A stretch of DNA of 64,000 nucleotides from Salvator merianae (GCA_003586115.2 QVOM02000021.1:14917953-14981952); one strand, 5' to 3'. Shown: positions 22,243 to 34,035, counted from the first letter of the stretch. Numbers and translations: made by a program. Notes: generated by a model not told the origin, from the letters alone.

Positions 22243-23544
22243 ATGCAGAGCAGCACTCGAAAGTGGACTTTCCCTCTTCTGCTTTTGCCCCTCAATGATC
22301 ACTAATGTCTGTATTTGCTATGGTGGAAACACATTGGTTGACTTGACATCATTTCCTGAAAAGCAGAAGTTGATACCAGATAGGTGGTGAAGCCAAAAAA
22401 AGATGCCAGACATTCAGGGACTGCCTGTTTCCTACTGTACCCATAGTAGTTGTGTCAGCTGTATGCTGGTGTCACACTATTTTTGTTAAGTAAACCAATG
22501 TAAAACCTTCAAGCCTCCATTCCCTCTAGGAGTGCTTCACTGGGCACTCACTGTCCTCAGAGCTTGTCTCCTCAGAAGGATGAGTAAAAGTTCCACTGTG
22601 ATGGCATCGTAAAACTGCTGCTTTGGACAATGGCCTAACCAACTACATAGGTCACCTGGGTTGTAGTCCTTCTCCACTATGCTGGATTGTATTCAGTTTT
22701 CATTTAAATCAGAGTAATTATTTCTAAATTTGCATCTAAATTAGTGCATGCAGATTTTATGTAGATCTGTGCCCTCTTTTATACTGTTTTACTGACACAT
22801 TTCCTCTTTTTTTGGCAATGGGTGCCCAACCCTTAACCCACATTTAGAGTAAGATGTTATATTCCAAACATCCTGGCAGACACACCCATGATTTAGCATG
22901 TTGTGGGCTACAATTCACAATGGATAGATTGGTTTTCCCTGCTGGCTACCAGGTGCATTGAAGGGGTGTGAGAATGGGCTCTCACCTGATATGTCAGGCA
23001 GTGTTGGTGGCAGTCACACAACCATCATTTTGCTCTACTTCCTGTGGCCACAGTGTGCTGTGAATGTGACTGTGCAGGCCACTAGACCCTTCAATGAACT
23101 TCAGCAGAAACGTTGAAGGATCTAAAGATGAAGGAGCTACAGGTCTGCTTCTGTTCCTATTGTCTACCCAACCTGAAGACCATCTACTTAGTTGGAGCTG
23201 CTGGTGGCTAGAGTAGCTGCATGTGGACTGTTGGAGTGGGGCCAGGCAGCTTTTAAGCAGGAGGAGGCCCAAGGGCACTGCCCATTAGGGGTCTTGGGGA
23301 GTCAGTTTGGGGGTGATTTCTTTTAGCTTTACTTTTAACTGTTTAATGACTTATTAATTGTTTTATGGCAGGGACTTGTTTAGATCCCCTTGGCTGGCTC
23401 TGCTTCTCTCACTGCCCATACTGGATCATAGGAGTGGATGAGGGCTAGAAGGTTCTTCTATTCTCCTAGTGCTGGGCAGTGGGCCACCTTGAGTGAATTG
23501 TAGAGCCTTTGTCAGAGGGGGTGCTTTGTGCTGCCAGGGAGGGA
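22243..23544. other. Non-coding DNA, nothing recognised
   Basis: No domain-bearing frames or transposon ends were seen. From about 23320 the sequence grades into a retroposon-like 3' region that ends at 23642. Confidence 0.4.
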
Positions 23545-23642
23545 GGGTTATATTTTAATGTTATGTTTTATGGTTTTTATCATTATTGTGTGATCTACTC
23601 TGGGACCCTTCAGTTGAAACTGGGATATAAATACTCAGATAA
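23545..23642 (+). mobile_element. LINE/SINE 3' tail
   Basis: TGATCTACTCTGGGACCCTT, then GGGATATAAATACTCAGATA, follow the squamate tail pattern (CYCTGGGACCCTTCRG, then GGGATATAAAT). The same tail type is at 47450-47545. Confidence 0.55.
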
Positions 23643-23647
23643 ATACT

Positions 23648-23739
23648 GGTGGAACTCTGGAAGACACAGCTAGCAAAAGTACAACTTCTCAGAGGTGGAA
23701 CTCTGGAAGACACAGCCAGAAAAAGTGCAACTGCTCAAA
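23648..23739 (+). repeat. 46-bp tandem duplication
   Basis: GGTGGAACTCTGGAAGACAC starts at 23648 and again at 23694. The two 46-bp units differ at a handful of positions. The segment after it, ending in AACACAGCTGCTATTG, resembles a widespread amniote repeat that ends in 'gaccaacacagctgc'. Confidence 0.75.
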
Positions 23740-24484
23740 CAAACCTTTTGAAAATAAATTGGGTGGACTTTGAAAAACAAAAAAAAAAACAAAAAACAGA
23801 AGACCAACACAGCTGCTATTGAAGTTCCTGTCATCTCTGTGCTACTGAAAAGGTCATCAATACATCATCAATGCCCTTCCTTTTGGCATGCCTCCTACTT
23901 TCAGGCAATGCACAAATACAGTTTTCAGTAATGAAGGAAACCACAGCAGAAATGTTGTGTTCACTCAAATGATTTTTACATTTGTAGTTGACAATCTGCT
24001 CACAATATATAATTAATTCTTGCATGACGAAATCAGCTGGATCAGCAGGGCTAAATGTAAACTGGTCTGAGAGCCTTTTTCAGCAGAGGAGTGAGGGGAA
24101 AAATGCTTCAATTAAATAACCATCTGCCTCAAAGTGAATGATACTAATTTACTAATAACTAATTTAACTGTGTTCAGTTTCTTTATGCATATTATCACGA
24201 ATACTTATAACTTTGCCAAGTGATGTTTATGTTCCCAAATGACAGACTGATGAATGGGAACTACAAGTGATAATTCAAGGCCATCTTCTTTAAACGCAAA
24301 AACAAGTGATGTTTAAGTTAACTGTTGACCTATACAGCCATGAACAACGTGGGGACAAAATACTTAGCCAGACGTGTTTTCCTATATAAACCTGGTCAAT
24401 CCTGATGTTCATCAGAGGAGGGTGAGCTGGTTTTGCTTTGAGCAGCAGGCTATCATGTAATAGCATCATGGAAGCAGTCATTCT

Positions 24485-24828
24485 TGGTTTGTGTTCTCAA
24501 ATTTGATTTGCATTCTCAAATTTTGATCCAATATTTCACATTTGTGAATATTCACGTCAAAATGTAAATATGGTTTTTCGCATTTCCAAAACTTCAGTCA
24601 AATGATTGAACCAGCTTCCTACTTCCAAAAATAAGCAATTTGATTGAATATTCATGTTTTGCTGTGCTTTTGCCCATGAAAACGGCTTTTTTCAATAGAA
24701 ATAAATTGTATTTTTCTTTATGAAAAAGTGCAAAAACAAATGTAAGAAATTGGTTTTTCGACGAAACAAACAAACAGGTTTTCATTTTGATGGCAAAAAG
24801 AACATGTGAATTTTGTTCGTGTACACCT
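24485..24828. mobile_element. AT-rich Family G-like element
   Basis: The right end reads TTCGTGTACACCTTTAG, close to the TTCATGCACATCTCTA end of Family G. The interior is AT-rich with repeated CAAATTT, AATATTCA and TTTTCG motifs. The truncated sequence at 63938-64000 has a similar start. The left end was not located. Confidence 0.35.
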
Positions 24829-24925
24829 TTAGTAGAGTATCAGACTAGGACCTGAAAGAGTAGGGTTCCAATCCCCATGTGGCCATGGAAATCCACAGGG
24901 TGGCCTTGAGCCAGTCACTAAGTCT
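24829..24925 (-). mobile_element. MIR-like SINE fragment
   Basis: The phrases AGTATCAGACTAGGACCT, GGGTTCCAATCCCC, GCCATGGAAATCC and TGGCCTTGAGCCAGTCAC match, in antisense, the core of MIR-type SINEs as they appear in squamates ('tctgactagtaatggacctgg... gccatggaagctcgctgggtgaccttgggccagtcac'). Sequence beyond the core is not recognisable. Confidence 0.6.
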
Positions 24926-26773
24926 TTCTACACACCTGCACCATCACCCAAACATGAGACATAGAACTGAAGTAAGTCATACCCTCTTTCACACCCACTG
25001 GGAAGTGGACAAAGGTGTCTGAGGGAGCCCTCTCTATTGTTGTGGCCTTTCCACAGCTGGCCAATTTGCCTCCCCCATGAGATGAGGTTACATTTAGAAG
25101 TATCTGCATTTGAACATGGAAGAAAACATTGAGCAGCCCCTCGAGTCACCACGGCTTCTGTGCATAAGGTGATGGGCTGCATCAGGGCATGAGGTAATGA
25201 CTGCAGAATCACTCCTTGTGAACTGAACTTTAGGCAACTTTTCCAGGCCTCAAAGGAGCTAGTGAATCTCCCCAGATCATTTGGCAGGACAAATGGTGAC
25301 GTAGAAAATATGTCTTATCTACAAAATGGAGACATGACCTGTCCTGACATACAGGGCTTCAGCATGCTCTGCTACTTCCTGTAATGGTATCTTGGATGTG
25401 AATACACTTTCCAGCTGCTCTGCTGGTAGCATGGAATCTGCTAAACAAACAAAAATCTGTTAAACAAACAAAATTCAGATTTTGGCTAGTAACATAGTAC
25501 AGTTGTGGGTATACCTGACTGTTGTTTGGACAGTCCAGGGTTTGGCTGCATGGAAACCAGTGTCCTTGGCCTGTGCAGACAGGCTTATTGCATGTTGGTG
25601 TAACCACCCCAGATTTGTGAGGAGGATAAAATGAAGGGGAGGGGGATAATGTTTCTTGCATTTTCAAACAAAAAAATTCCTAAAGAATCTCTCCAGTATG
25701 GATTCAATAAAAACTAGAGAACTGAATAACTATGGCTATTTCTACAATACTTTGGTTGTAGTGTGGGCCAGTGAGTGGGGTGGCTAGCATTTCCAGCCAG
25801 GGCCATTTTGGTGGCATACCAACTTCCAGTGATGCTTCTGGCACTGTTTCCTGATGCACCACCTCTTCTGTCTGGCTTAGTTTTATTTTCTTGATTCCAG
25901 GTTTCTGTTTTCCATCTTGTGTTCATGGGCAGGGAGTCATAACCTTTTTCCTTTTGTATTGGTCATTGACTTTTCTGAGCTGCCTGCTGTTTATGAAATA
26001 GGCACAATTCCTAAAAAAGTATAAAAATAATTTTACATACAGGCTGAATACAGAGGCATGCACCCAAAGTATGCATTAATGTGGTGGAATATAGGCTTGC
26101 TCTTCATTTACTGAGCAAGGTGCCCAGTAACACGGCTTCTGCCACCATGTATCCACTTGTGGAGGCAATAGATTCCCCAAGGTAAAGTCACCACTCCATT
26201 ACCAGGGTGATCACCAATGGAGGTGCCATTTTAGGAGAATGCAAATTTCTGCCCTTAGCAGAGGTGCTTTTGGATCGCCCCTTCAATTCACATCCTCACG
26301 CTTGGAAATGGAGACAGGGAGGTGTCATTTTGTGTGGGGATCGTGGTGCCTTCCCCCAAGTGCTCACAAAGAAGTTGTCTGCTACTTTAAGTGAAGACCC
26401 AAAATTTCAGCATTCGTTTAACCAGCAGTATCTTGCACATGGGGACTGCAGGAGCAAAGCTCCAATCAGCAGCCTCTTTTTCATCTCTCTGAACTCTGCT
26501 TTCATCCACACAGGAGATTTGCCCTTCTCCCGCTGTCCCGTGGTACTAATCTGCTACTTTTACTCCATGGTTAGATACTCAAGTAATACAGCACTATTTA
26601 TGTTTAGCTATTATTGTTACAAATAAGTTAAAAACTGCTTTCTTTGTTGAGCTAAAAGCCACACAGTTAAATCGTACTAAAGAACATACCATAAGCACCA
26701 TCACCTTCCTATTTATATCCTCCCCATATGAGATGAAGATGATTCTTCTCTTCCTCATTTCTCCTTTGGATGT
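24926..26773. other. Non-coding DNA, nothing firmly recognised
   Basis: A possible LINE/SINE tail lies at 25945-26040 (TCTGAGCTGCCTGCTG, then AAAAAGTATAAAAATAATTTT). The 139-codon frame at 26207-26626 has no recognisable domain and lies in AT-balanced DNA. No splice-site-flanked conserved exon was identified. Confidence 0.4.
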
Positions 26774-27243
26774 GAAGTACACACTGGCGTAGCAAGGGGG
26801 GGCGCGGGTGGCGGTGCGCACTGGGTGGCGCCTTGTTGGGGGCGGCGGCGGCCGCCGCCTTTGACTTGGGCCCTCCCGCCCGCCCTGCGTCCGGTTTGCC
26901 TTTAGTCGGCTTACCGGTACGTCCGCTGCTCGCTCGCCCCGCCCGCCGCTCGCTCGCCTCGCTCGCCCCGCCCGCCGCTCGCTCGCCTCGCTCGCCCCGC
27001 CCGCCGCTCGCTCGCTCACCGTGCCGCCCGCCGCTCGCTCGCTCACCGTGCCGCCCGCTGCTCGCTCGCCGCTCGCTCACCTGCCTGCTAGCGTGCGCGC
27101 GCGCGGCCATGATCACGGCGGCAGCGGGAGTAGGCAGCTGCAGGGCGGGGCGTCCTGCAGGGCGGGGCGGGGCGCCCTCCTCAGCTGCCGCCGTTTGGTC
27201 CGCCCCGGGTGGCGGAAGATGTAGCTACGCCACTGGAAGTACA
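26774..27243. mobile_element. GC-rich hAT-type element with perfect 8-bp target duplication
   Basis: The element proper is 26782-27235 (454 bp). The ends CACTGGCGTAGC and the complement of CAGTGGCGTAGC are inverted. GAAGTACA occurs immediately before (26774-26781) and after (27236-27243). CA-starting ends with an 8-bp duplication fit hAT. The interior is extremely GC- and CpG-rich. A 29-bp unit is repeated exactly at 26941-26969 and 26970-26998, followed by two 27-bp units. Long open frames on both strands (up to 150 codons, Arg/Ala/Gly-rich) arise from composition. No transposase, so non-autonomous. Confidence 0.85.
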
Positions 27244-27995
27244 TTAGACTGATAGATATTGAATGGCTAGGGCACTTACTAAATTTCCTAGCTGAAGTGG
27301 AAATGAGACTAATTCAGCACTCCAGGGCAACTTCTGCATGGATTTGGAAAGAGTCTGCATCTGGACCAGGGCTCTTCTTTTGGCTCTGGAACAGGAGGCA
27401 AGTTGATGGCAAGGCCTCTGCACTCCAAACACTGAGATTAAGGAATGGAAGCTCCCCAGCATTAAAGTTTCCAATCAGGGTCATTATATGAAGCACCAGA
27501 AAAGGACTGGGAAGTCAGCCATTACACTTCATGTAATGGTACCAGGCAGTGAGACCACAGGTAAATTGGTCCAGTGGCTGCTGCCTCTGTGTAGTGGCCA
27601 CAAGAGTAAACCAGGCCTGTCCTCTCTGCAAAAGGAGGAATCCCTGGAGCCCATTTTACTCTTGGACGCAGGGTAGGCACTAAATGTGTGGTCACAGCAT
27701 TCCTGGTGCTCTTTTGGTGTGGTCTGTTTTGGCCATGCAGATCTTGCCTGGATAGCTAGTACAATTCACTGGATCTTTCAATGGCCAGTTAAAACAAAGC
27801 AGGGCTCCTTCCGCACTGGACCTGACACTAACCTGGTGGTATCTTGGCCTTGATACTGCTCACAAGGAGGAAATGCATGTGCAACACTAAGCCAGGGTCA
27901 GCACTGGAGATCTGCTATGGCAACTGGGAATTCAGCCAGACATCCTCATTAATGTGTGAATGACACTGTGAATATCTCAAAACTGCATACCCCGT
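27244..27995. other. Non-coding DNA, possible degraded DNA-transposon body
   Basis: No ends defined. Around 27560-27660, phrases such as CCTCTGTGTAGTGGCC and CAAGAGTAAACCAGG give no recognisable protein. 27800-27930 has GCTCCTTCCGCACTGGACCT, which resembles a decayed Family A/D-type end. Confidence 0.3.
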
Positions 27996-27999
27996 TCTT

Positions 28000-28172
28000 T
28001 TCCCTTTCATATAATCCTCACAACAGCTCTATAGAATAGGTAAGGTAAAGAGGCAGTTAATTATTCAAAGACACTTCATGCATTTTTCATGGCTGTCTGC
28101 AGATTTGAACTGGAGTCTTAAAGACTTCAGCCAATACAGTAGTCTCTGCACTTTGCTGGCTCTCTAGATTTA
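28000..28172 (+). mobile_element. MIR-like SINE
   Basis: ATCCTCACAACAGCTCTATA, then TAGGTAAGG, then AGACACTTCATGC, then GATTTGAACTGGAGTC and CTGCACTTTGCTGGCTCT follow the order of the MIR-type core as it appears in squamates. The copy is old, with about a quarter of positions changed. Confidence 0.6.
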
Positions 28173-28912
28173 GAGAATGGCCTATTGGGCTCTCTTCACA
28201 CTGGGCTGGTACACTGGCCCAGCAGACTCCTGAAATGCCTTTTCCACACTGTAGACTGGTCTACTGGGAGGCCAGACCTTCTGGTAGGATGCTTCAACTG
28301 TGTCAGTGAGGCACTGGACTGAGTAGTCCACACAGTGTTCCACGTTGTTAGACCAACCACCTTTGTGCAGATCACACATGAGTTAGTGGTTCAATCTACC
28401 ATGGCTGAGAAGCCCAGCGCCATCTTGCTAGGCACTCAAAAGTGATGTTATCAGTGAACTGCTTTTGGGTGACCAACCAAAACAGCCCCAGCCAGCTTGT
28501 GCAGTTGGGCCAGGATGGGCTGCCCAGAATGCAGACAACCCTTGGCATGAGCTGATGTCAGCCTGGCTCATCATGGGCTCGCTCACTTAATTTGGCTCAG
28601 CATGCTGTGGAATTATTCACACCATGGGGAAACAGCAATGCTTCAGTAAGTACTGGAAATTCTGCTTGATGTTTTCTAGGATCTTAAGCTGATGTGGGTC
28701 TCACACAGTTCCTGCTTCTCCAACTTTTTAAGAGCTGAAGATTGAAAGCAAGGATACATCTTCCATCAATGAACTGTGATCTCCTATACTGTTCACTTCA
28801 CTGTAGATTCCATCCATGCCAGAATGTTTTGCAAGGGACTTTTAGAGGGAATCCCTTCAAGAAAAATAACAATTACATAAGTACATGATGGATTATACTA
28901 AGAGGTGTGAGA
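28173..28912. other. Non-coding DNA with transposon-like phrases
   Basis: GGGCTCTCTTCACACTGGGC near 28188 and TTTTCCACACTGTAGACTGG near 28240 look like decayed TIR-element ends. No pair could be closed. The rest is featureless. Confidence 0.3.
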
Positions 28913-28983
28913 AGGAAGGAAGGAAGGAAGGAAGGAAGGAAGGAAGGAAGGAAGGAAGGAAGGAAGGAAGGACAGAAAGATGA

Positions 28984-29043
<60 letters not shown>
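28913..29043 (+). repeat. (GGAA)n(GAAA)n microsatellite
   Basis: About 60 bp of GGAA units followed by about 60 bp of GAAA units, interrupted only by GGACAGAAAGATG near 28971-28983. It is a homopurine mirror tract. The KEGRKEGR and SFLPSFLP open frames are artefacts. Confidence 0.97.
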
Positions 29044-29044
<1 letters not shown>

Positions 29045-29925
29045 GTGCTTATGTCATCATGCACAAAAGTCCTTTCCAAGGAGAGAAGAAAACAGGAAGA
29101 GATTTAATTGGCAGAGGGAATGTTTTCCTGAATGTTCAAGGTCATTTTAGGATCCTTCTAATGCCATATAATTACTATATTTAATTTCCTTATAGCTATG
29201 TGACCTTATGAAAGGGATTGGTTCGCATATAGATTGTGCTTCCCATGCACTAAAATTATTCTCAACTATGCTTATTGGCATTTCATTTATACATCAAAAG
29301 CCTCATGTAGCAACATGGGCTTGCATTTTTTTTAAAATTGCCTTATAAAAGTACACAGGAATGCTTGGTTCGAATCATAGATCTCCTATACTTCTTCTTT
29401 GCTCTCATAGACAGATGAGAGCAATTGCGCTGTACTGTTCAAAGCAGTTCCCTGTATACAGAAAACTGGCTGCTTTACTCTGACCTGCTCCGTGAATGCT
29501 AGTTTTCTACATGCAGTGATATCTCTTGGGAGATCTAGATTTGACTTAGCAGGAACTTCAAGGTATGAAAAAGGTGCGATGGAAAAGATCAAGGTGTGAC
29601 GGCATGTCTCTGCATCCATTTGGCCTGCATCCTTCCACAGAGAGGCAACAAGTGCCTTCAGAGGTGTCATTCATGCACAGTGTGAACAATGATTCAAAGG
29701 ACATTTGCCACTCTCCGTCCTCGCTGCTACCATTGTGTCAGTGAAGGACTATGGCACTTGCAAATTACTTGCTGCACCGTCAGCCTGGCGTCATTAAATG
29801 AAGCATGGAAAATGCCTGACTTATATGGGGTCATTTCCTGTGCTTTGGCAAATGCTCCAGTTGGGAAATGTGACTGTGTCCACACTGGGCTGGTAAACCA
29901 ACTTGGGACCAGCTAGACTGCTTAG
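29044..29925. other. Non-coding DNA, nothing recognised
   Basis: The 29110-29380 part is AT-rich and looks single-copy. The 94-codon antisense and 75-codon sense frames near 29386-29916 carry no known domain. The end (GTGTCCACACTGGGCTGGTA near 29876) resembles a DNA-element edge. Confidence 0.35.
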
Positions 29926-30111
29926 TTTGGCCCTTTCTGCACTTGGCCTTATTCCAGATTATATCTCAGAATAGGGACCTGCCATCTGCATGCTAGTGCA
30001 GACTATGGTAGGCCCTTGGCAAGACCTTTCATAGTTTGCACTAGCATGTGGATGGCAGGTCCCTATTCCTGGATATTATCCACAATAAGGCCAAGTGCAG
30101 AAAGGGCCTTT
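29926..30111. mobile_element. Family A palindromic MITE, 180 bp, TTT target duplication
   Basis: The element proper is 29929-30108. Its ends GGCCCTTTCTGCACTTGGCC and GGCCAAGTGCAGAAAGGGCC are perfect 20-bp inverted repeats. TTT lies on both sides (29926-29928 and 30109-30111). The arms pair inward with few mismatches, including ATAGGGACCTGCCATCTGCA against the complementary right arm, and a stem around GCATGCTAGTGCAGACTATG. About 93% identical to 18365-18544. Confidence 0.9.
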
Positions 30112-31100
30112 GTATGACAAAGTAGTCTACCAGGAGATCATCCCTCCCCGAATGCTCATTTAGACAGGATGGAGATTGGATGAGGACTACAGCATGAAAA
30201 TGGCACAGTAGCCCACTCCAAGCATAGAACACTCTCCAGTGTGGTGTGAATGAGGCATTCCAGGGACTACAGTGTGGACACAGCCATATATAACACTTTT
30301 CACTTGAAAAACTCTCAAAGTGGCTTATAGGAAATACTGAAGGTGCTGCAATTCACCCAGGCCTTTCCAGTGCAAATGATCTAATTTCTTACACCTATTG
30401 TTTTTTACAAATAATATTTTAATGAAATAGACTGTTTTATCTGTTTTTATTGTAAACCATTTCAAGATCTTACATTCGAAAGTGATACAAAAATATGTAA
30501 TAAAATATAATAGTTATCTGTCCATTGTATTCTGATAATGTGTTTGTTCAGGATCAAAGACAGATGTGCGAGAAGAAACACAGCTCACTTAAAAGTGTGA
30601 ATCTACAAATTTTATACTTGCTGAATGAATATGGAAACCAAACTTCTTCCTTAGAAATGAATAGTCCTTTAAATTATACGACACAGTTTTCTTAAGAAGA
30701 AGAAGAGAAACCCCTACAGGAAAAAAAAGATCTGGAATGGTTGTAAACAAAAGTGAGTACTGCTAAAAAGTATGTGTTTCATTAGTGAAAATTCCTTCTC
30801 CCTAAAAGTAGTTATTTATTTTTATCATTTTTATATGGTCTCCTACCATTTAGTTTTGAGGCAGTACACAAAATCAAAGGAAATCAAGATAAACACTAGG
30901 GATTTCATACCTGTCAAGAGTATTAACGTAACAACATATAGAGTATCTACAGTAGAAATGCATAAAACAGTAGCATCTCCTCTGCCTGTAATTAATTTTC
31001 ATAAGCAGAGATTGGATTTAAGAACAGGCATTTTTAAAAACTCTGAAGCAGTTAGCTAATTAGTGCAAGCCTTGATGCTTATGCAGTTCCATTCATTTGC
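30112..31100. other. AT-rich DNA with a decayed retroposon tail
   Basis: 30410-30510 (TTTTTATTGTAAACCATTTC, then AATATGTAATAAAATA) looks like a degenerate LINE/SINE tail. The 95-codon frame near 30772-31059 has no recognisable domain. Confidence 0.4.
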
Positions 31101-31104
31101 AATG

Positions 31105-31105
31105 A

Positions 31106-31160
<55 letters not shown>
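31105..31160 (+). repeat. (AAT)n microsatellite
   Basis: About 18 uninterrupted AAT units. Confidence 0.95.
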
Positions 31161-31161
<1 letters not shown>

Positions 31162-31329
31162 AGCAATATCTAGTGACAGCAGAGTTGAAGACAAAGACTT
31201 GAGAAGATCACAGAATATCAAAATTTGAAGATCAAAATTGAGAGCCTACGGCACGAACCAGAAGTTGCAGCACCAGTGGTTATCAGCACACTGGGTGCTG
31301 TACGAAAAAACCTTGGTTGGCACTTAGAA

Positions 31330-31720
31330 CATCTGCATATTGACAAAATCTCCCTTGGTCAACAGCAAAAGGCCACACACTCAGATCTGCACGCATCTTA
31401 ACCTGATGCAGGTGAAAGACAAGGCTCCAACTGGAAACCATAGCTTTGTCCCTCTCCCACTATCCTTATGGACGTGTTCCATGCACTGCAGGTGGCAATA
31501 TTTATGTCACAAACACAGAGGCCTGCACCCCTGTTTCAGAGGTGGAAGACCAACCATTTGTACGCTCCTACCTCTCATCCTCACAACCATTGAAGTCCAG
31601 GGATGAAAGCTCCCTGGCTTCAAGGTTTGCACCTGGGGCCATTAAGCAACGCACTGGAAATGACCCTGCTAAGTTGGCCATTTTCTACATGTCAGTTAAT
31701 GACCCTGACCCAGGTAAATC
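31330..31720. mobile_element. Probable Family E-type DNA element
   Basis: The order of short phrases (ATGAAAGCTCCCTGG, ACCTGGGGCCATTA, GCAACGCACTGG) echoes the interiors of 21362-21740 and 34431-34875. Ends were not resolved. The 137-codon frame at 31446-31859 spans this element and the next and has no known domain. Confidence 0.35.
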
Positions 31721-31967
31721 ATCTGTACTGGCACTGTCAATCCTCACAGCAGTGTCAGAGGTACTCAAGGGCAGCAAAGTTCACTTCCAAGGAAGGATTC
31801 TGCCCTTGGAGCTGAGTTATGAGCTCCTGTGTCCTACTTCTAGGTGGACCATTTGCTGATGACTGTCTTCCCTTTAGTGGCTCTTCCTTGGCGCTGGTCA
31901 TTGCAAGTGATAGTGTGACTGTTATGATCCACAAAAATAGGTCAGCCAGTATATGGGCCTTTTTGCA

Positions 31968-32322
31968 AACATTCCATGGTGGAACAGTCCCCATGGTTCA
32001 GTGGACATCCACACTGTGAGGGCTAGAACATCCCAGAAGCAGGCTTCCACTACTCACAATACAAATACATGGTTGTCCTGCCATGATAGCAGCTGGGGAA
32101 ACATCTGGCCACTGCCATGGTGACTGAGGATGTAGTGCACAGCTGCATTGTGCTGCGTTCACACCTGGAAGTAGGTGCAGACACTGTGTACCAGAAGCAG
32201 TCCAGCTGCTTCTGATACAGCTGTGGAGCAGATGCTCCTGTTCACTTGGGCCTCCACAAAGTATGGACTCACTTCACTAGTGAGCATGCAGATGCTTACT
32301 AGTGAAAAGTGCGAACAGGCCC
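31968..32322. mobile_element. Family C DNA transposon copy
   Basis: The right end is AAGTGCGAACAGGCCC, preceded by a subterminal hairpin (CACTAGTGAGCAT/ATGCTTACTAGTG). The interior has CATCTGGCCACTGCCATGG followed by TGACTGAGGA, shared with 15398-15871. The left end is decayed. Confidence 0.65.
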
Positions 32323-33103
32323 TGTGAGTCTATTTTCACCTTCCAGCCTGGAGGTAGAGGCTCTCATTCACCTCCAGCTGCCTCTTTGCTACATCATGGT
32401 GGGGGACTGAACAGCTACATTCATGCTGCACAGCAAAAAGAAAAAAAGGGGTATGTTAGCTGAAGCTAAGAAAGAATGTGAGAAGAAACTCAAACTGTCT
32501 GGTGGACCACACATTGGAGACTCAAGCTGGCTGTACCAGCCTGTGAACACTATGCCCCTTAGGTTCCTGGCAGGTGCCTTATTTGGCCTGTGGGGGTCCT
32601 ACTAGTATGTGAATGAACTCCCCATTCCAAGAGGTTCCTCCATCTCTTTAGATGTCCTACTGAATTAACTTAAAGTTCTATGAAAGCTATGCAGAGGAAA
32701 TGACTCAATACAGTCTTTTGGAGAGTTGCTATTACGTCCTTTCCTCTGGAAGGACTCAATGCATCCTTCAGAATAATCTGTAGTAGGACAGATGGTTACT
32801 CCCTCCCATTCCAGGGGCATGTCCTCTGGGCACACAAAGGATACCTTGCATGTATCATTTTGTGGCTCAGTTCCTCAATGAAAACAAAGGGATGACAGGC
32901 ACAAAGGGTCACCTAGGGAAACAGGAAGTTGACTTCTTTATGCAGACATGAGCCACTCCTTTTCCTCATCTTTCTATTGTGCTCGAGTTGCAAATTAAGT
33001 AATAGTTCCAATGCTGATCTCATTCAGCGAGAAAATCAAATGGAAATAGAGCAAGCAAAGGAAAACATATCTGCATTTTATGTAATCTAGTTAGCATACA
33101 AAG
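32323..33103. other. Non-coding DNA, nothing recognised
   Basis: No transposon ends or domain-bearing frames were identified. Confidence 0.4.
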
Positions 33104-33535
33104 CTCTGTTTGCACTTGGTTGCTAATGAGTGTCTACATGCTCACTAGTCTTCACTCTGTGGTGGACCCAGTGTCTGCCGACACTCCTGAACACTACTAG
33201 GGGTGGACAGCTAAATCGCTGTCCAGAGCTTGACCAGGAGTAGCTGGACTGCTCCCAGTCAGCAGCATTTGCACATGCTTCCATGTGCGAATGCTGTGGG
33301 CCATGGCATGGCATGGCACGACACGACCTCAGCTGTGCAGTTGTGCACCACATCCCTGGTTGCCATGACAGTGTCTGGACATTTCCGTGGCCACTGTCAT
33401 AGAGGTCAGACTGGCATCTGCATCTTGAGTGCTGGAAACCCAGTTTGGGGTTGTCCTTGCAGTGTGGATGGCCGCCATATTGCTGGGTCTGTTCCAGTGA
33501 AGAATGGCATAATTATACTATTCTACACTAGACTG
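33104..33535. mobile_element. Family C DNA transposon copy, reverse orientation
   Basis: Collinear with 60144-60598: TGGACAGCTAAATCRCT, AGCTGGACTGCTCC, GTCAGCAGYRTTTGCAC and CACATCCCTGGT all occur in the same order. The left end CTGTTTGCACTTGG retains part of the terminal repeat. The right end has lost it. No transposase. Confidence 0.7.
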
Positions 33536-33727
33536 TAAAATTAAGCTACCCCAGAAACAATCAGGTAAGGATCAATACAAATAGAAGAACTAAATGGGAG
33601 GTGTCCAAATGTCTATCTAGTCCAGCTTCAACACAAATTCAAAAGCCCTTTGCACTGATTCTTTTCTAGTAAATTATATTAATGGAAAAGGTAATTCTGA
33701 TACTGGTAACAGTATGCAGCCATCATA

Positions 33728-34024
33728 ATGAATATTTATTTATTTATTTAAATGTACATCCATTCTTCCCCCTAAACGTCTCTGTGCAGGTCACATAATA
33801 CATCAGTGTAACAATTAAAAACACAGTTAACATCGTTTGAAATGCACTCTCACCAGAAGAACTGTGGCTTAACAAGTTGCTAAAATACGCATAATGTTGG
33901 CATCGGTCATATCTCAGGTTACTCCATTGCTGGGGGCCAACACAGAGAGTACCCTCTTGCATGTGTTTATCCCTCAAACATCTGAGCCTCACCTTGATAA
34001 TTGGAAAAGTCTGAGTAGGAGAAG
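33728..34024 (-). mobile_element. LINE/SINE 3' region, decayed
   Basis: ATTTATTTATTTATTTAAAT at 33728 followed by CAGGTCACATAATACA and AACAATTAAAAACACAGTTA is the antisense of a squamate retroposon tail (A-rich short-unit 3' end). 33880-33990 may be the same LINE further upstream. Confidence 0.45.
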
Positions 34025-34035
34025 ACACATTTTAG

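Noticed and set aside
26594..27252. Long overlapping open frames on both strands (up to 150 codons), Arg/Ala/Gly/Pro-rich
   Set aside because: They lie in the GC-rich tandem repeats of the hAT-type element, where stop codons are rare by composition. No domain or periodic signal.
31446..31859. 137-codon open frame
   Set aside because: It spans two transposon-like segments and has no recognisable protein signature.
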